From contig NZ_JOIZ01000012.1 of assembly GCF_000721605.1 (NCBI RefSeq), positions 124,001 through 188,000 on the forward strand: 64,000 bases of DNA, given 5' to 3'. Below, in pieces: positions 43,749 through 51,294 of this stretch (the stretch's first letter is position 1; every line of letters starts with the position of its first letter). Position numbers and translations under genes: made by a program. The notes beneath the pieces are model-generated. The model did no database searches, was not told the origin of the DNA, and saw only the letters and a program-made list of their open reading frames with translations. This DNA comes from Streptomyces sp. NRRL S-37 (GTDB lineage: Bacteria; Actinomycetota; Actinomycetes; Streptomycetales; Streptomycetaceae).

Positions 43749-45440
43749 TTACTTGGCGTCCGCATAGCATTCCACCACCGCCGTCGTGAACGGGAACCGC
43801 ACCGGTGTCTCGCCGAAGGTCAGCCGGCCGGCCAGGTCCGCGGCCTCCCGGATCGCCGCCGCCACCGTCTCCGCCTCCTCCTCGGGGCAGTGCACGATCA
43901 CCTCGTCGTGCTGGAAGAAGACCAGCTCGGCCGCCATGCCGCTCAGGGTCCGCCGCAGCGCGGCGAGCAGCAGCAGGGCCCAGTCGGCGGCGCTGCCCTG
44001 GACGACGAAGTTGCGGGCGAAGCGGCCCCGGGCGCGGGCGTCGGCCGAGGAGTGGCCCGGAACCCAGGGGCGGCCCCCGTCGGTGGCGTCCTCCCCGGCG
44101 TCCGGGATGCCCGCCTCCTCCGCCGCGTCGTCCGTCGTCCGGGCAGCCGGCGGGCAGGTGCGGCCCAGCCAGGTCCGTACGAGCCGGCCCTCCTCGCCCG
44201 CGCGGGCGGCCTCGTCGACGTAGGCCACCGCCCTGGGGAAGCGGCGGCGGAGCGCGGCGAGGTTCTTCAGGCCGTCGCCGGAGGTCTGGCCGTAGACCGC
44301 GCCGAGGACGGCGAGCTTGGCCTGGGCGCGGTCGCCGGAGAAGGCGCGGTCGGAGACCGACTGGTACAGGTCGCTCTCCCGTCCGGCCACCTCCATCAGT
44401 CCGGGGTCGCGGGAGATCGCCGCCAGTACGCGCGGCTCCATCTGGTCGGCGTCGGCGACGACGAGCCGCCAGCCGGGGTCGGCGACGGCCGCGCGGCGGA
44501 TCACCTTGGGGATCTGCAGGGCGCCCCCGCCGTTGGTCACCCAGCGGCCGCTCACCGTCCCGCCCGCGAGGAACTCGGGCCGGAAGCGGCCGTCGCGCAC
44601 CCAGTCCTGGAGCCAGGACCAGCCGTGGGCGACCCAGATCCGGTACAGCTTCTTGTACTCGATCAGGGGTTTGACGGCCGGGTGGTCGACGGACTCGATC
44701 TCCCAGCGGCGGGTCGATGTGATCTTGATGCCGGCCCGCGAGAACGCCTTCACCACGTCGGCGGGGAGGTCCGGCCGGACCCGGTGGCCGAAGGCGGCGG
44801 ACACCTCGTCGGCGAGCTCGGCGAGCCGGCGGGGCTCGCCGCCGCCCGCGTACCGCTCGCCGAGCAGGTCGTGCAGCACCGCGCGGTGCACGTCCGCCCG
44901 CCAGGGCAGTCCCGCGCGGTTCATCTCGGCGGCCACCAGCGTCCCCGCCGACTCGGCGGCCGTCAGCAGCCGCATCCGGTCCGGGTGCGCGGTCGCACCG
45001 GTCCGCCGCTGCTGCTCGGCGTAGACCGCGAGGAGGTCCGGCAGCGGCAGCCGGACGCCCTGGGGTTCGAAGAGGGAGGACTGGGCGCCCGGTTCGGCAG
45101 GACGCTGCGGAGGGTCGGGCGGTACGGGGCCGCCGCGCAGCCGGGCCAGTGCCGCCGCGGCCGAACGGGGTTCCCCGTACCGTCCCTCGTGGCCGAGCAG
45201 GAGGGTCTCGGCGGCCTCGATGTCGTAGGCCCGCTCCACGCGCACCCCCGTGGTGAGCAGGCGCGGGTAGACCTCGGCGGTGGACCGCCACACCCACCGC
45301 GTGACACCGGGACGGCTCCGCACGGCCTCGGCGGGGTCCGCCTCCCGCAGCACCGGACCGGCGGGCAGCCCGTCCGGACCGAGGGGAGCGACGTCCACGC
45401 CACCGTCCTCGGCCGGAGCGAGTGCCCACCGGTCGGCCAT
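43749..45440 (-). CDS. family A DNA polymerase lacking the 5' nuclease (exonuclease/polymerase-like)
   Basis: A 563-aa PolA-like protein. The C-terminal half has polymerase motif A as VVADADQMEPRVLA (canonical DYSQIELR), motif B as AKLAVLGAVYGQTSG, and motif C as FQHDEVIVH, so both catalytic aspartates are present. The N-terminal ~190 residues correspond to a reduced 3'-5' exonuclease-like domain in which I cannot find the DEDD acidic set. There is no 5' nuclease domain. This is not the main PolA; a repair or gap-filling role is likely. A second polymerase of this type is usual in Streptomyces. Thirty-eight bases separate it from the Clp-N gene upstream, so they may be cotranscribed. Confidence 0.87.
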   Translation of the reverse strand: MADRWALAPAEDGGVDVAPLGPDGLPAGPVLREADPAEAVRSRPGVTRWVWRSTAEVYPRLLTTGVRVERAYDIEAAETLLLGHEGRYGEPRSAAAALARLRGGPVPPDPPQRPAEPGAQSSLFEPQGVRLPLPDLLAVYAEQQRRTGATAHPDRMRLLTAAESAGTLVAAEMNRAGLPWRADVHRAVLHDLLGERYAGGGEPRRLAELADEVSAAFGHRVRPDLPADVVKAFSRAGIKITSTRRWEIESVDHPAVKPLIEYKKLYRIWVAHGWSWLQDWVRDGRFRPEFLAGGTVSGRWVTNGGGALQIPKVIRRAAVADPGWRLVVADADQMEPRVLAAISRDPGLMEVAGRESDLYQSVSDRAFSGDRAQAKLAVLGAVYGQTSGDGLKNLAALRRRFPRAVAYVDEAARAGEEGRLVRTWLGRTCPPAARTTDDAAEEAGIPDAGEDATDGGRPWVPGHSSADARARGRFARNFVVQGSAADWALLLLAALRRTLSGMAAELVFFQHDEVIVHCPEEEAETVAAAIREAADLAGRLTFGETPVRFPFTTAVVECYADAK

Positions 45441-45478
45441 GCCACGAGTGTGGCAGGGGGGTCTGACAACGGCCCCGG

Positions 45479-46228
45479 TCAGCCTTCCTGACCGGACTCG
45501 TCCTCCGTCCGGGTCTCGACGTACTGCGCCAGCACGTCGGCGATGTACCGCTCGGTGGCGGGCTTGGTGACGCCGAGGCCGCTGAGGAGGCCCTCGCCGT
45601 TCTCGTGCTCCAGCAGGGCGAGCAGGATGTGCTCGGTGCCGATGTAGTTGTGGCCGAGGCGGAGGGCCTCGCGGAAGGTGAGTTCCAGGACCTTCTTGGC
45701 CGCCGGGCCGTACGGCACCAGCTCGGGGGCGTCCTCGGCGGCCGGCGGGAGCGCCGCGCGGGCGGCCTCGGCGACCGCCTGCACGGTGACGCCCTGCTCG
45801 TTGAGCGCCTTGACCGCCAGGCCCTGCGGTTCGGCCAGCAGGCCGAGGACCAGGTGCTCGGGCAGTCCTTCGGCGTTGCGCGCGGCCTGTGCCTCGTTGT
45901 GCGCGGCCATGACCGTGTTGCGGGCGCGGGGTGTGTAGCGGTTGAAGCCCTGGCTGGGGTCGAGGTCGTTGCCCTCCTTCGGCACGAAGCGCTTCTGGGC
46001 CGCCTGCCGGGTGACGCCCATGCTCCGGCCGATGTCGGTCCAGGAGGCGCCCGAACGGCGGGCCTGGTCCACGAAGTGGCCGATCAGGTGGTCGGCCACG
46101 TCGCCGAGGTGCTCACCGGCGAGCACCGCGTCCTGGAGCTGTTCCAGGGGCTCCTCGTGGACCTTCTTGATGGCCGCGATGAGGTCGTCGAGACGCACGG
46201 ATGACTTGATGGCGGGGTTCTTCGTCAT
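45479..46228 (-). CDS. Clp N-terminal-domain protein with HTH segment
   Basis: A 249-aa protein without any AAA+ domain. Residues about 57-80 (GASWTDIGRSMGVTRQAAQKRF) form a helix-turn-helix-like segment. Residues about 95-235 are a double Clp-N repeat (NTVMAAHNEAQAARNAEGLPEHLVLGLL and FREALRLGHNYIGTEHILLALL) as in ClpC/ClpA. It may bind a Clp substrate or adaptor and also regulate its own gene, because two identical operators lie over its promoter. The mRNA appears leaderless: TACGGT ends six bases before the ATG. Function not established. Confidence 0.85.
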   Translation of the reverse strand: MTKNPAIKSSVRLDDLIAAIKKVHEEPLEQLQDAVLAGEHLGDVADHLIGHFVDQARRSGASWTDIGRSMGVTRQAAQKRFVPKEGNDLDPSQGFNRYTPRARNTVMAAHNEAQAARNAEGLPEHLVLGLLAEPQGLAVKALNEQGVTVQAVAEAARAALPPAAEDAPELVPYGPAAKKVLELTFREALRLGHNYIGTEHILLALLEHENGEGLLSGLGVTKPATERYIADVLAQYVETRTEDESGQEG

Positions 46229-46229
46229 G

Positions 46230-46277
46230 TGTCAACCGTAGGTTGACAGTCGAAGGGTGTCAACCCGAAGTTGACAC
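46230..46277 (-). promoter_or_regulatory. leaderless consensus promoter covered by two operators
   Basis: Reading the minus strand: -35 TTGACA (46263-46258), a 17-base spacer, -10 TACGGT (46240-46235), then six bases to the ATG at 46228. Two copies of TGTCAAC-N5-GTTGACA lie at 46230-46248 and 46258-46276 (the second extends one pair further on each side). Site one covers the -10 and transcription start, site two the -35. Spacing between centres is 28 bases, so dimers would not lie on the same face if B-DNA is regular. Confidence 0.88.
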
Positions 46278-46314
46278 TTCCGGGTGAATCCCCGGGACAT
46301 GGCACGATCGGCCC

Positions 46315-47430
46315 GTGAGTACGTCCAGCACCGTCGACCGGGCCTTCCGGGCCGCCCTCTACGACACCGGTGACACCGCCCTCGACACCGGCGCGTCCCT
46401 GCTCGCCGCCGATCCGGCGGCCGACACCGAACTGGCCCGGCGCGGCGAGGAGTTCGTGGCGGCCGCCTGGTGGCGCGGCTGGCAGCCCGCCGACGTCGTA
46501 CGGATCGTCCGGCGCGAGCTGGACGACGTCCACGTACGGCTCGTCTCCGCGCTGATCCGCGCGCAGGCACCGCGCGACGACCGGCCGCGCGGGCCCCGCT
46601 GGAAGGCGCAGCTCGACGAACTGGGGACGGACGACGCCCCGCGCGGCGACCGTTTCTCGTACGCGGCGGCCGTCCTGGAGCTGTACCGCCTGCTGCTGCG
46701 CCTGCCCGCCCTCGAACCCCTCGACGAGACGGCCGCCCCGGACCCCTCGGACCGGCGGCCTGAGTCCCGCGTGCTCGGCCGCATCCGCGCGCTGCTGGCC
46801 AAGGCGGAGGCGACCGGGTTCCCGGACGAGGCGGAGGCGCTCAGCGCCAAGGCGCAGGAGCTGATGGCGCGGCACAGCGTCGACGAGGCGCTGCTCGCCG
46901 CGCGGGAGCCCTCGGCTCAGACGCCGGGCGCCTGCCGGATCGGGGTGGAGCCGCCGTACGAGCAGGCCAAGGCGGTGCTGCTGGACGCGGTCGCCGGCGC
47001 GAACCACTGCCGGGCCGTGTGGAACGAACCGCTCGGCTTCTCCACCGTGGTCGGCTTCGCCCCCGACCTGGAGGCGGTGGAACTCCTCTACACCTCACTG
47101 CTCGTCCAGGCCACCACGGCGATGACCAGGGCGGAGGCCGCACAGCGCGCGGGCGGACGCAAGCGGACCAAGACCTTCCGGCAGTCCTTCCTCGCCGCCT
47201 ACGCGCACCGCGTGGGGGCACGTCTGGCGGCCGTCGCCGAGACCCAGGTGAGCGACGACCTGCTCCCGGTGCTCGCCTCCCGCGCGGTGGCGGTCACCGA
47301 GCGGACGGACCGCCTGTTCCCGGAGACGACGACCACCCGGCTGCGCGGGGTGAGCGACGCGGCGGGCTGGGAGGAGGGCGCCCGCGCGGCGGACGACGCA
47401 CAGGTCAGGGCGCGCCCGCGCCTCCCCTGA
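46315..47430 (+). CDS. DUF2786-domain protein
   Basis: A 371-aa cytoplasmic protein. The DUF2786 block is RIRALLAKAEATGFPDEAEALSAKAQELMARHSVD near residues 151-185. It is preceded by a helical N-terminal domain and followed by a second conserved domain (VEPPYEQAKAVLLDAVAGANHCRAVW, later RTKTFRQSFLAAYAHRVGARL). In phages and bacteria DUF2786 proteins are of unknown function. GTG 46315 sits about 38 bases beyond the operator pair of the divergent Clp-N gene, so it may be controlled by the same sites. No strong ribosome site seen. Confidence 0.8.
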   Translation: MSTSSTVDRAFRAALYDTGDTALDTGASLLAADPAADTELARRGEEFVAAAWWRGWQPADVVRIVRRELDDVHVRLVSALIRAQAPRDDRPRGPRWKAQLDELGTDDAPRGDRFSYAAAVLELYRLLLRLPALEPLDETAAPDPSDRRPESRVLGRIRALLAKAEATGFPDEAEALSAKAQELMARHSVDEALLAAREPSAQTPGACRIGVEPPYEQAKAVLLDAVAGANHCRAVWNEPLGFSTVVGFAPDLEAVELLYTSLLVQATTAMTRAEAAQRAGGRKRTKTFRQSFLAAYAHRVGARLAAVAETQVSDDLLPVLASRAVAVTERTDRLFPETTTTRLRGVSDAAGWEEGARAADDAQVRARPRLP

Positions 47431-47530
47431 GCACCGGGCGGGTCCGGCGGGGTCCGCCGCGGTCCGGCGGCGTCCCCGAAGGGGCGCGGGACCGTGCCGA
47501 GGCGCCGTCGCCGTGCTTCCGGCGGAGCGT

Positions 47531-48037
47531 TCAGTCCCCCGCCTGCTGGTAGGCGCTCACGGAGATCCTGTGGCCGGCCTGCCCGTCGGACGCGACCGGG
47601 CCGTACGTCCAGCGGAAGGTCCGGGTGCCGGAGAGGCCGACCCGCAGACTCTCCGCGTCGAAGGCGCCGTCGCCGGGCGTGCCGCGTTCGTAGGTGAGGG
47701 TGAAGGACGCGGACTCGCCCTTGGCCAGGGTCAGCCTCTGGGCCGTGGCGCCCTCGGCCGGCGGCACCTCGACGGTGGGGGAACCGCCCACACCGGCCAG
47801 CCGCACCTCGGGGAAGCCGTCCAGGACGCAGGTGGCGCTCTGGTTGGTGAGGCCGACGGGAACCTCGCCGGTGTCCCCGGCGGCCGGCGCGACGCTCGCG
47901 GGCCCGACCTCCATGCTCACCGTGTCGACCGAGCAGGCGGCGCTCTCCCCCTTGCCATCGTCGCCCCCGGTGTCGCAGGCGGCCAGCAGGAGGAGCGCGG
48001 TGAGGGCGGCGGGGACGGCGAGCGGCGTGGTGCGCAT
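47531..48037 (-). CDS. DUF4232 lipoprotein
   Basis: A 168-aa exported protein. Lipobox LLAAC with Cys21; the mature part has the DUF4232 pattern (VPVGLTNQSATCVLDGFPEVRLAGVGG; VSAYQ end), a beta-rich fold common in actinobacterial lipoproteins. Cys residues at ACSV and TCVL probably form a disulfide. ATG 48037 has GAGGAT upstream; the longer frame to 48070 would spoil the signal peptide. The convergent region before it (47431-47530) holds GGTCCGGCGG-type repeats and no clear gene. Confidence 0.82.
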   Translation of the reverse strand: MRTTPLAVPAALTALLLLAACDTGGDDGKGESAACSVDTVSMEVGPASVAPAAGDTGEVPVGLTNQSATCVLDGFPEVRLAGVGGSPTVEVPPAEGATAQRLTLAKGESASFTLTYERGTPGDGAFDAESLRVGLSGTRTFRWTYGPVASDGQAGHRISVSAYQQAGD

Positions 48038-48116
48038 GAGTGATCCTCTGGGGTTCGTGGAGGTGCCCACCGGTCATCATCACGCACCCGCCACCGGCCC
48101 GCCCCGCGGACACCCT

Positions 48117-48674
48117 CTAGGAGCCCAGCCCCTCCGTCGGCAGTCCCGTCGGGAGGGAGTCGCCCTCGGCCCTGGTGTACGTCTCGGTGCCGAGGGCGCC
48201 CTCCCAGGTGACCTTCAGGGAGTCCTCGCCGACGGAGTCGACGGTGCCGTTCGTCCGGCCCTCGGCGCCCTCGCCGCACTTCAGGCGGATCGAGCGGGTC
48301 CCGGCCCGCTCCCGCGCGGTACCGCTGCACACGGTGCCGCCCGTGGCGAAGAGGGCGGCCTCCTCACCGTGGACCATCAGGACCACCGCCTTGCCGTCGG
48401 CCGTGGTGAGCCAGCTTCCCTCCAGCTCACTTGCCGGTGCCGTGCTCGTACCGGAGCCCCCGGTGCCGCCACCGGAGTCCGCGGTCGCCGTGGCGGACGG
48501 GGCGGAACCGGTCGCGGAGCCGTCCGGGCCGTCGGAGCCGCCCCCGCCGCACGCGGTCAGCGCGAGCGCGCCGGCCAGCCCCACGGCCGCGGCCGCGACT
48601 CGCCCGCGTCGGGAGCGCGGCCCGCGCGATGACGGCGATACGGGCGGGTACGTCACCGAAGCCTCCGAAGTCAC
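48117..48674 (-). CDS. putative lipoprotein
   Basis: A 185-aa protein with an arginine-rich n-region (SSRGPRSRRGRVAA), a hydrophobic helix and lipobox LTAC at about residue 42, then a Gly/Ser/Thr linker and a small beta-rich domain beginning LEGSWLTTADGKAVVLMV and holding two cysteines (TVCSG, LKCGE). The SWLTTADGKAV start resembles small secreted lipocalin-like folds, but I do not recognise a family. Start GTG 48674 follows GGGGGG. Seventy-nine bases upstream of the DUF4232 gene, possibly one operon. Confidence 0.7.
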   Translation of the reverse strand: MTSEASVTYPPVSPSSRGPRSRRGRVAAAAVGLAGALALTACGGGGSDGPDGSATGSAPSATATADSGGGTGGSGTSTAPASELEGSWLTTADGKAVVLMVHGEEAALFATGGTVCSGTARERAGTRSIRLKCGEGAEGRTNGTVDSVGEDSLKVTWEGALGTETYTRAEGDSLPTGLPTEGLGS

Positions 48675-48951
48675 TGCGACCCCCCTGGCTGTGGCCGGCC
48701 CCGTCGGCCGGACGACCGCCGCCAGCTAACAGGACCCGCCCGGCACCCCACCAGCCTCCGTGACACACCTCGCACAGCATGTACACGGCGGACGGCGGAC
48801 CGGTGTGCGGGAAAAGCGCGGAGCGCACAACGGAACATGATGGAACAGAAAGGCCCCCGCGTGCGTCTCCTAGAAAGCGGGGTCGGGTCAAGCGTCCGCC
48901 GAAGCGGGCACGGCACGACCGTCGAGGCTGTAACCGCGGGAGCACCCCGCG

Positions 48952-48997
48952 TGCACGTGCATCTGCTCATGCATCAGCACATGAACAAAGCTATGAT
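48952..48997 (+). promoter_or_regulatory. DUF397 promoter with TGCATCTGC direct repeats
   Basis: TGCACGTGCATCTGC at 48952-48966 (first ten bases a palindrome) and TGCATCAGC at 48970-48978, giving two TGCATCNGC units 12 bases apart. A -10-like TATGAT follows at 48992-48997. The same arrangement lies in front of the ATPase gene (50059-50085). The rest of 48675-49059 is non-coding without other clear signals. Confidence 0.8.
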
Positions 48998-49059
48998 CCC
49001 GGTCAGTTGACCACTGCATCAATGGCCACACCAGCCAGTGCACCAGCGGGGAGCGACCT

Positions 49060-49344
49060 GTGGACCACGACGTGTACGACGGTGACGTGTACGACGGTGC
49101 CGACGCGCCCGGCGTGTACAACGGCATGGCGGCCACCGGACTGGACGGTGTGGCCTGGCAGAAGAGCCGGCACAGCAACTCGCAGGGTTCCTGCGTGGAG
49201 TTCGCCCGGCTGCCCGGCGGGGAGGTGGCCGTGCGCAACTCCCGCTTCCCCGACGGACCCGCGCTCGTCTACACCCGCGCGGAGATCGAGGCCATGCTGC
49301 TGGGTGTGAAGGACGGCGAGTTCGACCACCTGGTCGCCGGCTGA
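49060..49344 (+). CDS. DUF397 regulator-partner protein
   Basis: A 94-aa protein with the DUF397 core WQKSRHSNSQGSCVEFARLPGGEVAVRNSRFPDGPALVYTRAEI. DUF397 proteins in Streptomyces pair with XRE-DUF5753 regulators, as in the WhiJ-type and BldB-related systems. An XRE-DUF5753 gene lies 1 kb downstream, and an ATPase gene between them. The N-terminal extension VYDGDVYDGADAPGVYNG comes from a short DNA duplication (GACGTGTACGACGGT twice). GTG 49060 follows GGGGAG. Probably acts by binding the XRE protein. Confidence 0.87.
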   Translation: MDHDVYDGDVYDGADAPGVYNGMAATGLDGVAWQKSRHSNSQGSCVEFARLPGGEVAVRNSRFPDGPALVYTRAEIEAMLLGVKDGEFDHLVAG

Positions 49345-49436
49345 CCGGCCCGCCGGGGCGGACGACGTCCCCCCGGTCCGCTCCGGAAGAGGCCGGAGTG
49401 GACCGGAGTGACCCAGGAGGCGCTGACGCGCGTAGA

Positions 49437-49462
49437 ACCGCGGCGCCCGCAAGCGCCGCGGT
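49437..49462. terminator. bidirectional terminator between DUF397 and ATPase genes
   Basis: Perfect 10-bp stem ACCGCGGCGC / GCGCCGCGGT with a six-base loop, between two convergent genes and three bases from the ATPase stop. Confidence 0.8.
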
Positions 49463-49465
49463 CCG

Positions 49466-49984
49466 TCATGTGCCGGGACAGGGGCGGTCGGCGGGGCGCG
49501 GCAGCCGGAACAGCGCCCAGACCACCTTGCCGCCGAGCGCGCCGGCCATCGGGTGCCAGCCCCAGCCGTCGCTGAAGGACTCGACCAGGAACAGTCCCCG
49601 GCCCGACTCGGCGGAGAAGTCGTCCGACGCGCGGGCCACGGGGCTGTCGTCGCTGGGGTCGCGCACCGCGCACACCAGCCGCTCGGTCCACCGCATCAGG
49701 TGCAGCCGTACCGGCGTCTCCGGCGCCGCCGGCCGCGGGGTGCCGGCCGGCAGGCCGTGCCGCAGGGCGTTGGTGACCAGCTCGGAGGCGACCAGGCACA
49801 CGTCGTCGAAGCGGTCGCCCAGGTCCCACCGGTTGAGGGTCTCACGGGTGAACCGCCGGGCCTCACGGACCGCTTCGTAACGGGCGGGGAGGGCGCAGGA
49901 GGAGGCGTCGGACGCGGCCGCGAGGTTCAGCGGCGGAAGGCCCTGCCGTAACGGCTCGAGCATGGTCGATCCATTCGTCCCCAT
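49466..49984 (-). CDS. anti-sigma-like HATPase (RsbW family)
   Basis: GHKL-fold protein with LVASELVTNALRHG (N box), CAVRDPSDDSPV (G1) and SGRGLFLVESFSDGWG (G2): a complete Bergerat site, so serine kinase activity is possible. I chose ATG 49984 (MGTNGSTMLEP, 172 aa) because GGGAG lies seven bases upstream. It also places the shared operator 75-101 bases away, as in the DUF397 gene. A start at 50041 is possible. Position between DUF397 and XRE-DUF5753 genes is the typical developmental-regulator trio. Confidence 0.84.
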   Translation of the reverse strand: MGTNGSTMLEPLRQGLPPLNLAAASDASSCALPARYEAVREARRFTRETLNRWDLGDRFDDVCLVASELVTNALRHGLPAGTPRPAAPETPVRLHLMRWTERLVCAVRDPSDDSPVARASDDFSAESGRGLFLVESFSDGWGWHPMAGALGGKVVWALFRLPRPADRPCPGT

Positions 49985-50058
49985 GCGAGGCACTCCCGGG
50001 AATTCGCGGTCGTAGCGAGGCTGCGGTGGTGCGGAGACCATGGTTTCGGATGCGTACA

Positions 50059-50085
50059 GCAGATGCAAGGGCAGATGCACGTGCA
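50059..50085 (-). promoter_or_regulatory. operator upstream of the HATPase gene
   Basis: On the minus strand TGCACGTGCATCTGC (50085-50071) then TGCATCTGC (50067-50059): two units 12 bases apart. This matches the DUF397 site base for base over 15 bases and is in the same orientation and almost the same distance from the start codon. Bases 50086-50325 carry the divergent XRE promoter and are rich in pyrimidine runs (TTCTCCTCCCGTG); no such repeat is seen near that gene. Confidence 0.82.
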
Positions 50086-50325
50086 GCTGACCGAAATCGT
50101 CCCTGCCGTACTGGTTTGTTGGCCAATTTTTCCGTCATCTTCCGGTCGTCTTCCGGCTGTTCCCTTGTCTCCTCGTTGCTCCTTCCTTCTCCTCCCGTGC
50201 CCGTTCCGTGTCCCTTCCCGACCGGTGTCCCCGGCCGGATTCCGTTTCCGTAACCGCACGAGTACTGCTCGAAGTGTTTTAGTGGCAGACTGCGGGCCCT
50301 GAAGACGTTGGGGAGGCTGGCGAAC

Positions 50326-51186
50326 GTGAGCGCGGGAGAGCCGGGATCGGTGGTGCGGCGCATGCTGCTCGGATCACAACTGCGGCGACTGCGTGAGGCG
50401 CGGGGGATCACGCGCGAGGCGGCGGGCTATTCGATCCGCGCCTCCGAATCGAAGATCAGCCGGATGGAGCTGGGCCGGGTGAGCTTCAAGACCAGGGATG
50501 TCGAGGACCTGCTGACGCTGTACGGCATCACGGACGAGCAGGAGCGCCTGTCGCTGGTCTCCCTCGCCAAGGAGGCCAATGTGGCCGGCTGGTGGCACAG
50601 TTACTCGGACGTGCTGCCGAGCTGGTTCCCCACGTACGTGGGCCTGGAGGGGGCCGCCTCGCTGATCCGGGCGTACGAGGTGCAGTTCGTGCACGGCCTG
50701 CTGCAGACCGAGGAGTACGCCCGCGCGGTGGTGCGCCGCGGCATGAAGGGGGCGAGCGACGAGGACGTCGAGCGGCGGGTGGCGCTGCGCCTGGAGCGGC
50801 AGAAGTACCTGGTCGCGGAGAACGCCCCCGAGTTCCACGTCGTCCTCGACGAGGCCGCCCTGCGCCGGCCGTACGGCGACCGCGCGGTGATGCGCGGCCA
50901 GCTCCAGCACCTCATCGACGTCTCCGAGCGGCCCAACGTCCGGCTGCAGGTCGTGCCGTTCAGCCTCGGCGGGCACTCCGGCGAGTCGGGCGCGTTCACC
51001 ATCCTCAGCTTCCCCGAGTCCGACCTGTCGGACGTCGTGTACCTGGAGCAGCTCACCAGCGCGCTGTACCTCGACAAGCCCGAGGACGTGGCCCAGTACG
51101 AGAAGGCGCTCAAGGAGCTCCAGCACGACGGCCCGGGGCCGGCGGAGAGCCGGGACCTCCTGCGGGGACTGCTGCACATGTCCTGA
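50326..51186 (+). CDS. XRE-family regulator with DUF5753
   Basis: A 286-aa DNA-binding protein. Residues about 15-70 form the helix-turn-helix (LGSQLRRLREARGITREAAGYSIRASESKISRMELG). Residues about 95-275 are DUF5753 (the ligand or partner domain, with EVQFVHGLLQTEEYARAV and RQKYLV). Such proteins usually bind a DUF397 protein. GTG 50326 with GGGGAGG upstream was chosen over TTG 50308. The obvious candidate targets are the TGCATCTGC sites near the DUF397 and ATPase genes. Confidence 0.9.
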   Translation: MSAGEPGSVVRRMLLGSQLRRLREARGITREAAGYSIRASESKISRMELGRVSFKTRDVEDLLTLYGITDEQERLSLVSLAKEANVAGWWHSYSDVLPSWFPTYVGLEGAASLIRAYEVQFVHGLLQTEEYARAVVRRGMKGASDEDVERRVALRLERQKYLVAENAPEFHVVLDEAALRRPYGDRAVMRGQLQHLIDVSERPNVRLQVVPFSLGGHSGESGAFTILSFPESDLSDVVYLEQLTSALYLDKPEDVAQYEKALKELQHDGPGPAESRDLLRGLLHMS

Positions 51187-51294
51187 GGTCACCCTCAACT
51201 CACATGAAACACAAGTACGATGACGTTCGATCAGGCCTCCCGGTCGATCAGTGCTCCACTGATGCAACGACGCGGCAAGGGATTGAGGGATCAC

